Made by a program: the position numbers and the translations under genes
The notes under the pieces: generated by a model
Database searches by the model: none
Seen by the model: the letters and a program-made list of their open reading frames with translations, nothing else
What the model was told of the DNA's origin: nothing
In this document: positions 24,401 to 36,400 of the stretch, one piece after another
Layout of the letters: the number at the start of each line of letters is the position of its first letter
Position numbering within the stretch: the stretch's first letter is position 1
Source of the DNA: Serripes groenlandicus
Taxonomy: Eukaryota; Mollusca; Bivalvia; Cardiida; Cardiidae
Length of the DNA stretch: 64,000 bases
Direction of reading: 5' to 3'
Assembly: GCA_031761405.1 (NCBI GenBank)
Contig: JASEVX010000007.1
Coordinates: 32,343,677-32,407,676 of the forward strand

Positions 24401-27400
24401 GTACCTTTATTATCCCCTCGACAAACAGAGTTTGAGAGGGGATATAGTAACGGGGCTGTCCGTTTGTGCGTCTGTACGTCCGTCCATAGCAACCTTGTGA
24501 CCACTCTACACTGAACATCCTTTGACCGATCTTAACCAAACTCGGTATACAGTTAGTATATGGCAAGGTCTAGAAGCCTTTTCAAGGTCATACGGTCAAG
24601 GTCAATGTCAAAATTGGACTTTGACTATTTTCCCATATAACAACCTTGTGACCACTCTACACTGAACATCCTTTGACTGATCTTAACCAAACTTAGTATA
24701 TGGCAAGGTCTAGAAGCCTATTTATTTTCAAGGTCATAGGGTCAAGGTCAAGGTCAAAATTGGACTTTAACTATTTTCCCATATAACAACCTTGTGACCA
24801 CTATACACTGAACATCCTTTGACTGATCTTAACCAAACTTAGTATACGGCAAGGTCTAGAAGCCTATTTATTTTCAAGGTCAAAGGGTCAAGGTCAAAAT
24901 TGACATCCTTTGACCGATCCTAACCAAACTTGATTTACAGTTAGTATATGGCAAGGTCTAGAAGCCTATTTATTTTAAAGGTCATAGGGTCAAGGTCAAT
25001 GTCAAAATTGAACTTTCCGTCCGTAACAACCTTGTGACCACTCTACACTGAACATCCTTTGACTGATCTTAACCAAACTTGGTATACAGTTAGTATATAT
25101 CAAGGTCTAGAAGCCTGATCTTGATCCAGGAGAACTCGATGTGATGATTAAATACCGAGGGGATGCATCCGCTTTGCGGTGCCCTTGTTTATAGAGAATT
25201 TCAATAATTTTGCCAACATGTTTTCAAAGCCGTCTGCTGCAGATTTGTTGTATGTTGGAAAGGATTAACAAATTCAAAATTCTGTGAAGATTTGAAGTTG
25301 AGACCAAATTATGGTATTTTCACTTTACTTTTTATTTCTTACCTGGGTAGCTTTAAATCTATAGAGAACTTTATCTTTGACAAGATACCAGGATCGTTTC
25401 CACTTCTTTCCGTTCTGCCATCGGTTGAGGTAACCACTCATCGAGGCTCCTTCATCATTGGCATTCACCTGTGAAAATGACATATCAGTTTTTATTCTCT
25501 AAAACTGTTTACCTGACAAGATTTTTAGAATTGTTTGCTTAGCCCTTTCCCACATATAGACACTTTCTGCGCCGTTGCAGAAGATGACTTTTAAAAATCA
25601 ATGTGATAAAAGAAAAAATTGCTCAAAATTAGCAATTTCTCCTTTTGCCACAATATTTCAACTTTGTTCAATAATTTTACCTTCTTTTATGGGGATTTTC
25701 CATGTTTTTGCCTAGATGTTTTCAAAGTCGTCTGCTGCAGATTTGTTGTATGTGGGAAAAGGTTAGTAAACATCTCATAAACAAGTCAAACATGTCCCTC
25801 ACATGATTAAACATAAATACAGTCAAACTTGTATTAGGCAGCCACCCAGGGGAGATTCAAAATATGGCTGTTAACCGCTTTATTCTTGAGCAGCAGCCAC
25901 TTTAACCCTTTCCCTCATACAACAATTCTGCAGCAGATGACTTTGAACATATTTTGTCAAATAAGAGAAAATCTCTATAATTGAATGGATAACTAAAAGT
26001 GGAAAACATTGTGGCAAAAGTAGAAATTGTTCGTTTTTAGCAATTTCTTCTTTTGTCACTATGTTTTCAAAAAGCAGTCTGCTGCATAGGCGTCAGAAAG
26101 TGTCTATATGAGGGAAAGCATTAAAGACAAGCACATTTTCAGGCTGGCTGCTTTATACAAGTTGGCTGCTTAACAGAGGTGATCTCTAACACAAGTTTGA
26201 CTGTAAAGTTGTTTTATCTTCATGTTTTTTACTTAGTTTTGACTTATACTGTCCAAATAGTGAAAACCACACACATACACACTAACACACTCAAACATAA
26301 CACAAACACTCATATCTTCCTTTATCCAGAAGAGATTCTTTCCAATGTATTGAAGATTCTATAGTACTTTATTACCTGTCTAGTGATCATTTGTTATCGT
26401 TGTTTTTTAACCCTATCACACATGTAGACGCTTTCTGACACCTCTGCAGCAGACGACTTTGAAAACAATGCAGTAAAAGAAGAAATTGTTCATAATAAGC
26501 AATTTAAACCTTTTTTCACAATGTTTTCAGCTCTCTTCAATTATTATACTTTCGTTTACAAATATTATCCTGATTTTTGTCAAAAACATTTCAATGTCGT
26601 CTGCTGCAGTTTGCTTTATATGGGAAAGGGCTACTTGTTTGTTGATATCCTTATAGTAGTGGGTTGGTTTTTTATACACCTCTCAACTAATGTGGATAAC
26701 TTGTTTACACTGTAGCAGCAGTGATTTACTACTTGCTCATGTGAGCTAAAGAGTTTAAAATGTTGAAATATGGAATTTTCTTGTGATTTTGAATGGGACA
26801 AATTGTATGAAAGGAGAAATTGTTTGTTTCTTTTTAGAAAGTCATGTAATGCCGACACATTTAAAGTAGTCTTTATCCATGAATACTATACTTTTATTTT
26901 AATATTTGTGTCATCTGGACTGAATATATCTGATAAATATATCATCTTGAAAGTTGGAAATTCATTTCTGAACCATTTTGGAAAGCATTTGGGGAAAAAT
27001 ATACAATGTTTCAAATGAAGCCAATATTTAATCCTTTTTCCACATAGTTCAAAGTCTGCAACAAACATCTTACATATGGAAAATCTCAACAATTATCACA
27101 TAAAGCCCTCTCTGGGAGTGTCAAAATCCCATTACATAAATGTCATATGACACTACTAGTTTAGTTTCCAGTCTAAAGCTCAAGTCTTTGTTACAACGCG
27201 GAAACAAAACTATGAAATGACGTCACTTCAGCGGTTTGACGTCATAATGTTAGTCACTTTCGCACCCAAACTGGCAAATTTCATGTAAAAATATGGTTTA
27301 ACATCAAGTTGATGTGATAAATAGAATATCTCATTCGTGTTTATTTATTATCACTTTTATTAAACTCGTTAACCCTTTCCATCATATAGACGCTTTCTGA

Positions 27401-30400
27401 CGCCTCTGCAGCAGACAGCTTTTTGGGATCATAGTGACAAAAGAAGAAATTGCTCAAAACGAGCAATTTCTCCTATTGCCACTATGTTTTCCACTTTAAG
27501 TCATAGGTTATCCATTCAATTATAGAGATTTTCTAGTTTTTGACAAAATATGTTCAAAGTCGTCTGCTGAAGAATTGTCTTATGAGGGAAAAGGTTAACT
27601 AAGCTGAGTATGACGCTGGCCAAGGCTCGGGGCATATCATCTTAGTAAACTCGTTAATAAACACTCATGAAGTATCCTCTATTAATTGAATAAAGATAAA
27701 AACATTGTGGCAAAAGATAAAAACTGCTCATCATGAGAATACGTCCCCTGCAAAAGTATCAAAATTCATCTATACATGGGTAAGGGTTAAATCATACCTC
27801 TACAAGTCTTGTAGGTCGTACAAAGGTCTTTTTCTCGGACCTTCCACTTCTACGTATTTTCTGGAACCTCTCCAAAAGACCATTCTTTATACTCAGAAAC
27901 GAAGAACCATCCTCTGAATCTTTAGCTGGGTTCTCTCCCTTATCTAACGGTTCTTCATCTTGTTTTTCAGCATCTGGAAAAAAACTTTTTTAATTACAAT
28001 TCCTGATGTTAAAGGAAACCCAATTTGAGTCTTTGAGTATAATGTGTACACAAATGTTATTTATAACTTTTATAAATTAAAATTGCAAACAAATTAAATA
28101 AATATTTTCGAAAGAAATCTGGAACATCAAAAAGCTAAATGAGGTATATTTTAACCCTTTCCTACATACAGAAACTTTCTGAGGCCTCTGTAGTAGATGA
28201 ATATTGAAAAAATAGTAGCAAATGGAAAAATTGCTCCTTATGAGCAATTTCTACAATTGCCATAATGGTTTCAACAGTTCTTGTTTTCAACTAATATACT
28301 TTCATTTATAGAGGTTTTAAAATTTGTTGGCAACATGTTCTCAAAGATGTCTGCTGCAAATTTGTTGTATGTGGGAAAGGGTTAATGATTGATTAATTGG
28401 GGTTTAACGCCGTTTTTTAACAATTTCTCAGTTATATCATGGCGGCCAGTTCACCTACTCATGCATTTCCTGCTTTTCTCACACCAGTACTCCACACAAC
28501 AGTCTTCCCAAGCAACTAGCTGCTTTTCCACATAGACTTAGCCCATTGGTGGAAGACGAATGACGCATGTCGCATTGACTTTTGTCAATCGTCGGAAAGA
28601 AAGTTGGCCGAGCCGGGATTCAAACTCACAACCCCTGGATTGACAGCCCGCAGCGCTACCGACTGAGCTACCAGGGCTCTGCAGAAAGGGTTAATGACAT
28701 TGAAAGGCATCTTGTCAGCTTAGAAGCATGTACCGGTTAACAACAACATAAGGGCCCCTCATCGGAAAAGGTACAAGTTCGCTTTTGTGAACAGTATAAA
28801 ACCAGATCAGCCTGTGGGTCAGCACAGTCTGGTGACGGTCTACATAGTTTACATATTTCTAATGCAAGCTTATAAGAAGCTCCTATCAACTTGTGTAGAT
28901 TCTCATATGAGAAGATTATGCGTTTTGTTTTGTTTTTACGCCGCTTTCAACATTATTTCAGTTAAATCATGGCGACAGTTCAGTTATTCATGATCCCTGG
29001 GTAGAAAATCCAGTACTAGGCTAGAAAATGTGCCTTGCCCAAGGGCACTCCACCATGACTGTAGTGCCGAAACTGGGGATCAAATAATCGACGCTAACCA
29101 CTCGACCACAGCAGACTCCTAGAAGATTATACACAGGCTGATCGGAACCTACACTATTCATAAAGGCCTAACTTGCACCTTTTTCCATGGATGGACTCAT
29201 AAAGAATCCATCGGCCTCGTAATTTCTCTTTCATCACATCACAGGAGGGTTTATTGGTTTAACCCTATTTCCCCATACAGACACTTTACGACACCTCTGC
29301 AGCACACAACTTTTGAAAATGTTATGGCAAGAGAAGAAATTGCTCATAATATTTTCAACTTTATTAAAAAAACAAGATGTGTTTGTGAAACACTGATGCC
29401 CCCGAATGGCAACATCTAGGTCAAAGGTCAAGGTCGCCAGGTCAAAAATGTTGGTACTGACAGAAAGGTCATGTCACAAGGAATACACATGTGAAATATG
29501 GTAGCCGTACCTGTTATGGTTCAAAAGAAGTGGTCAAAGTTAAAAAAAAATCTAGAATGGCAACATCTAGGTCAAAGGTCAAGGTCGAAAGGTGAACAAT
29601 TTTGGTATTGACAGAAAGGTCATGTCACAAGATATACACATGTGAAATATGGTAGCCGTACCTGTTATGGTTCAAAAGTAGTGGTCTAGGTTAATTTTTT
29701 TTTCGAGAATGGCAACATCTAGGTCAAAGGTCAAGGTCGCAAGGTGAAAAGTGTTGGTGCTGACAGAAAGGTCATGTCACAAGCTGTTATGGTTCAAAAG
29801 TAATGGCCAAGGTTAAAGTTTTTTTTGAGAATGGCAACATCTAGGTCAAAGGTCAAGGTCGCAAGGTTAAAAATGTTGGTACTGACAGAGATGTCATGTC
29901 ACAAGGAATACACATGTGAAATATGGTAGCCGTACCTGTTATGGTTCAAAAGTAATGGCCAAGGTTAAAGGTTTTTTTCGAGAATGGCAACATCTAGGTA
30001 AAAGGTCAAAGTCGCAAGGTCAAAAATGTTGGTACTGACAGAAAGGTCATGTCACAAGGAATACACATGTGAAATATGGTAGCCGTACCTGTTATGGTTC
30101 AAAAGAAGTGGTCAAAGTTAAAAAAAAAATCTAGAATGGCAACATCTAGGTCAAAGGTCAAGGTCGAAAGGTGAACAATTTTGGTATTGACAGAAAGGTC
30201 ATGTCACAAGATATACACATGTGAAATATGGTAGCCGTACCTGTTATGGTTCAAAAGTAGTGGTCTAGGTTAATTTTTTTTTCGAGAATGGCAACATCTA
30301 GGTCAAAGGTCAAGGTCGCAAGGTGAAAAGTGTTGGTGCTGACAGAAAGGTCATGTCACAAGCTGTTATGGTTCAAAAGTAATGGCCAAGGTTAAAGTTT

Positions 30401-33400
30401 TTTTTGAGAATGGCAACATCTAGGTCAAAGGTCAAGGTCGCAAGGTTAAAAATGTTGGTACTGACAGAGATGTCATGTCACAAGGAATACACATGTGAAA
30501 TATGGTAGCCGTACCTGTTATGGTTCAAAAGTAATGGCCAAGGTTAAAGTTTTTTTTCGAGAATGGCAACATCTAGGTAAAAGGTCAAAGTCGCAAGGTC
30601 AAAAATGTTGGTACTGACAGAAAGGTCATGTCACAAGGAATACACATGTGAAATATGGTAGCCGTACCTGTTATGGTTCAAAAGTAATGGCCAAGGTTAA
30701 AGTTTTTTTCAAGAATGGCAACATCTAGGTCAAAGGTCAAGGTCGCAAGGTCAAAAATGTTTGTACTGACAGAAAGGTCATGTCACAAGGAAAACACATG
30801 TGAAATATGGTAGCCCTACCTGTTATTGTTCAAAAGAAATGGCCAAGGTTAAAGTTTTTTTCGAGAATGACAACATCTAGGTCAAAGGTCAAGGTCGCAA
30901 GGTCAAAAATGTTGGTACTGACAGAAAGGTCATGTCACAAGATATACACATGTGAAATATGGTAGCCGTACCTGTTATGGTTCAAAAGTAGTGGTCTAGG
31001 TTAATTTTTTTTTCGAGAATGGCAACATCTAGGTCAAAGGTCAAGGTCGCAAGGTGAAAAGTGTTGGTGCTGACAGAAAGGTCATGTCACAAGCTGTTAT
31101 GGTTCAAAAGTAATGGCCAAGGTTAAAGGTTTTTTTGAGAATGGCAACATCTAGGTCAAAGGTCAAGGTCGCAAGGTTAAAAATGTTGGTACTGACAGAG
31201 ATGTCATGTCACAAGGAATACACATGTGAAATATGGTAGCCGTACCTGTTATGGTTCAAAAGTAATGGCCAAGGTTAAAGGTTTTTTTCGAGAATGGCAA
31301 CATCTAGGTAAAAGGTCAAAGTCGCAAGGTCAAAAATGTTGGTACTGACAGAAAGGTCATGTCACAAGGAATACACATGTGAAATATGGTAGCCGTACCT
31401 GTTATGGTTCAAAAGAAGTGGTCAAAGTTAAAAAAAAATCTAGAATGGCAACATCTAGGTCAAAGGTCAAGGTCGAAAGGTGAACAATTTTGGTATTGAC
31501 AGAAAGGTCATGTCACAAGATATACACATGTGAAATATGGTAGCCGTACCTGTTATGGTTCAAAAGTAGTGGTCTAGGTTAATTTTTTTTTCGAGAATGG
31601 CAACATCTAGGTCAAAGGTCAAGGTCGCAAGGTGAAAAGTGTTGGTGCTGACAGAAAGGTCATGTCACAAGCTGTTATGGTTCAAAAGTAATGGCCAAGG
31701 TTAAAGGTTTTTTTGAGAATGGCAACATCTAGGTCAAAGGTCAAGGTCGCAAGGTTAAAAATGTTGGTACTGACAGAGATGTCATGTCACAAGGAATACA
31801 CATGTGAAATATGGTAGCCGTACCTGTTATGGTTCAAAAGTAATGGCCAAGGTTAAAGTTTTTTTTCGAGAATGGCAACATCTAGGTAAAAGGTCAAAGT
31901 CGCAAGGTCAAAAATGTTGGTACTGACAGAAAGGTCATGTCACAAGGAATACACATGTGAAATATGGTAGCCGTACCTGTTATGGTTCAAAAGTAATGGC
32001 CAAGGTTAAAGTTTTTTTCAAGAATGGCAACATCTAGGTCAAAGGTCAAGGTCGCAAGGTCAAAAATGTTTGTACTGACAGAAAGGTCATGTCACAAGGA
32101 AAACACATGTGAAATATGGTAGCCCTACCTGTTATTGTTCAAAAGAAATGGCCAAGGTTAAAGTTTTTTTCGAGAATGGCAACATCTAGGTCAAAGGTCA
32201 AGGTCGCAAGGTCAAAAATGTTGGTACTGACAGAAAGGTCATGTCACAAGGAATACACATGTGAAATATGGTAGCCATACCTGTTATGGTTCAAAAGTAA
32301 TGGCCAAGGTTAAAGTTTTTTTCGAGAATGGCAACATCTAGGTCAAAGGTCAAAAATGTTGGTACTGACTGAAAGGTCATGTCACAAGAAATACACATGT
32401 GAAATATGGTAGCCGTACCTGTTATGGTTCAAAAGAAATGGCCAAGGTTAAAGTTTTTTTCGAGAATGGCAACATCTAGGTCAAAGGTCAAGGTAGCAAG
32501 GTCAAAAATGTTGGTACTGACAGAAAGGTCATGTCACAAGGAATACACATGTGAAATATGGTAGCCGTACCTGTTATGGTTCAAAAGTAATGGCCAAGGT
32601 TAAAGTTTCTTTCGAGAATGGCAACATCTAGGTCAAAGGTCAAGGTCGCAATGTCAAAAATGTTGGTACTGACAGAAAGGTCATGTCACAAGGAATACAC
32701 ATGTGAAATATGGTAGCCGTACCTGTTATGGTTCAAAAGTAGTGGTCAAGGTTAAAGTTTTTTTGTGCAGACAGACAGACGTGCAGACAGACAGACAGAC
32801 AGACGTGCAAACAGGCCAAAAACTATATGCCCACCGAATCTATGATTCCGGGGGCATAAAAACATTCATTTTTCTAACCACTCGTAATCAATGATGCAGC
32901 CTTGGTGTTTGTAGGCATCAGATTATGGAAAGGAACTGTATCAAGTTTGGCCTTCAAAGGTTATCAAAATTTCCAACATATAGATGCTTTCTGATGCCTC
33001 TGCAGCAGATGACTTTTGAAAACATTGTGCCAAAATGAGAAATTTCTCCATGTGCCACAATGTTTTCGACTCTTTTCTAGAATTATACCTTCCTTTAAAG
33101 AAATGTTCAATACTTTTGTGGGTATGTTTTCAAAGTTGTCTGCTTCAGATTTGTTGTATGTGTAAAAAGGTTAACCCTTTCCCTCATACGACAATTCTGC
33201 AGCAGACGACTTTGAACATATTTTCATTGCTGCAGACGCGTAAGAAAGCGTCTATATGAGGGAAAGGGTTAATAAAAAACAAATATACATATATTTTATG
33301 TCTTTACCTTGTTTTAAGTTTTTGAAGCACTCGTCACACACTCTTGCAGGTTTATATTTTAAGTATCGCAGAGGCGCTTTACAATCAGAACAATTACCAC

Positions 33401-36400
33401 AGACAACCTGAAAATATCAACATGAACTTTATCCTCCAAGCAATGTCTAGAAACCTACATAAAACTAGAACTATCACTGAAGATGATAAATACCCCCTAA
33501 ACAGCACCTTAAACTACACCATAACTTAATAAGAAAAAGGGCCATAACTCTGTAAAATAACATGCAATTGTAACCCCTTGAGGATATATGCACATCTCCT
33601 CTTGGTATAGAAGCTTCATGTAAAATGTTATTGAATTCCATTAAGTTATTTGTAATAAATAGGCATGACAAAATATGGCTTCCGTCCGACCAACCGACAG
33701 ACAGACAGACAGCCTGACACAGTGACTCCTATATACCCCCTCTTCTTCGATTGATTGATTGGGGTTTAACACCGTTTTTAACAATTTCTCAGTTATATCA
33801 CGGCGGCCAGTTCACCCACTCATGCATTTCCTGGTTTTCTCACACCAATACTCCACACAACAATCTTCCCAAGCAACTGGCTGCTTTTCCACATAGACTT
33901 AGCCCATTGGTGGAAACCGAATGACGTATGTCGCATTGACTTTTGTCAATCATCAGAAAGAAAGTTGGCCGAGCCAGGATTTGAACTCACAACCCCTGGA
34001 TTCACAGCCCACGTCACTACCGGGGCTCAGCTCGTATTCCCCAAAACTAGGAAAATCTTACCCTGCCACAAGCCCGACAGTGATGTCGTCTCCATGTCAC
34101 AGTAAACTCGAAGGTACACAACATACACATGGTGACACGAGCGTCAGGTATCCACAGCGGAGCCTTACACCCAAGGACAAAATCTTTATCAAGCATTACC
34201 TGTAACAGACAAAATAGAATTAACCCTTCACTTCACTCAAATTTTGAAGCAGATAATTTATTCTGCCTTATTCTCATTAAATAAACCTTTGAAAACATTT
34301 AATTAATCCTTTCCCTCATACGACAATTCTGCAGCAGACGACTTTGAACATATTTTGTCAAAAAATTGAAAATCTCAATAATTAAATGGATAGCATATGA
34401 CTAAAAGTGGAAAACATTGTGGCAAAAGAAGAAATTGCTCATTTTGAGCAATTTCTTCTTTTGTCACTATGTTTTCAAAAAGCCGTCTGCTGCAGAGGCG
34501 TCAGAAAGCATAGATCTATATGAGGGAAAGGGTCAAGGAAAAGGATAAATTGATTAAAATATTTTCCCACTATTTCAAAAATAAATATTCATTTTGCCAT
34601 ATATTGCCATTTCTTTCTAGATGTTTTCAAAGCAGGTAACAGTTTACCCTTTCCCTCTTGTTGACCCTTTTGACAACACTGCAGTGACGCCTTTTGAAAA
34701 AATTGTGAAACAAGATGTGTTTGTGAAACACTGAATGGCAACATCTAGGTCAAAGGTCAAGGTATTAAGGTCAAAAATGTTGGTACTGACAGAAAGGTCA
34801 TGTCACAAGGAATACACATGTGAAATATGGTAGCCTTACCTGTTATGGTTCAAAAGTAGTGATCAAGGTTAAAGTTTTTTCGGAGAATGGCAACATCTAC
34901 GTCAAAGGTCAAGGTCGCAAGGTCAAATATTTTGGTACTAACTAGGAATGGGAACGAATATAGAAAACGATATTCGAATATTCGTTTTTCGAATAAGAAA
35001 TCGGTATCCGATTTCAGGTTAATCCGAACACTGGTACTTCCCATTTCCTTTTTCAAATAATGGCAATTTTCGAAGTTAAAGTATGAGCTATTGTTTACGT
35101 ATATATTTCATGTTTTCAACTGAGCTTACACTCTCTTTTTTATCAACAGATGTATTTGAATTTCAATTTGAAGTAAATCAAGAAAAATCACTTCTAAACG
35201 ATAAACCAAATCGCACTGTTTTTTGAGCCGTATATTGGTGGCACAACACAGTTGAAAGCTGATTTTCTGTTTCCTCGGAAACCCCAACTTTTATTCTCGC
35301 AATATTTCTCATAATTTCCATACTGGTTCGATAAAAAGGGTTTGCCTGTATCAAGGAGTGCCAGAATTATAAGAAACTGACTGGAAGTCACACTCTCAGT
35401 CCATATTATAGAAAGAAGTGGCCACAAATGTGGTCTGAAACAGGGTGAAAAAAGTAGGACAGAAATATCAATTTGACCCTTTATTCCAAAAATCACCCAA
35501 CAAAAACGCAGGGGATAAGTGTAAAATTGAAAGGCTGCTAAGATTCTCAAAACGATAGGCAATCTGTGGATGCAGTCAGAAATACCACGTTTCCAGCTCC
35601 TTTTCAAGAAATTTTGGACGCGAAAGCTGGTATTCAAATTTACCTCTAAATTCACGCCTAGCTCTGCAACCAGTGTTGTCAAATAGGAAGGAGAAGTGGG
35701 TTCAACTGAAAAATTAAATCCCATGCTTAGAGCTCAATTTTCACATTTATAAACATCAAAATCAACCATTTACCCAAAAATGTACCCAAAACTTACTATT
35801 TGTTATTATTTCTATTTTTGACCCTGGCCAAAATCCGAATATCCCGAAAGCATGTGTTATGTGTCACCATTCATTCAGGTGTCCCTTGTTTACTGAGTTT
35901 AATATTGAAATCGAATCAAATAATTAACGAAATAATTATAAATCTTATTCATACAAAAAGCATAGGGAGTTGGGTGATATTTCTTTTACCGATTTCGTCT
36001 AGTCAATTTAACCACGTATTGGAAGAAAACAAAATCGCAGACGATTCAATTTGTTCGCTTATGTGACTTAATTTTTGAACAGGTAAAGAGGAAAGCTGCA
36101 TCTTTTTGAGACGTAATGAGATGTTTAAATATGATTTATTCATGTTTGCAACAGCTGTCTTTGATGTAAACATCGACTATGTTTTGGTTAGGCTGGGAGG
36201 GTTTTACGGAACTGCAGACTGTCACCGTTTATACATGTTTGTTGATTTAAAAATATCGAACAAACTGGTCGTCGATGTGATGTCTGGTTTCACATGAGTA
36301 TATCTCTGGTAAACGTACGCGTAAATTGATTTTATTATCGTTTCTTATGTTTTGACTTAGGTTGTAAAAACACACCAAACGACACATACACACTCTTTAT

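Noticed and set aside
29369..32868. CRISPR-like array of regular repeats
   Set aside because: Units are contiguous tandem copies with no unique spacers, in a eukaryotic intron, and bounded by transposon ends.
35194..35724. 176-codon minus-strand open frame
   Set aside because: It lies wholly inside a nested inverted-repeat element. I recognise no domain and the composition is not clearly coding, so it is noted but not called a gene.
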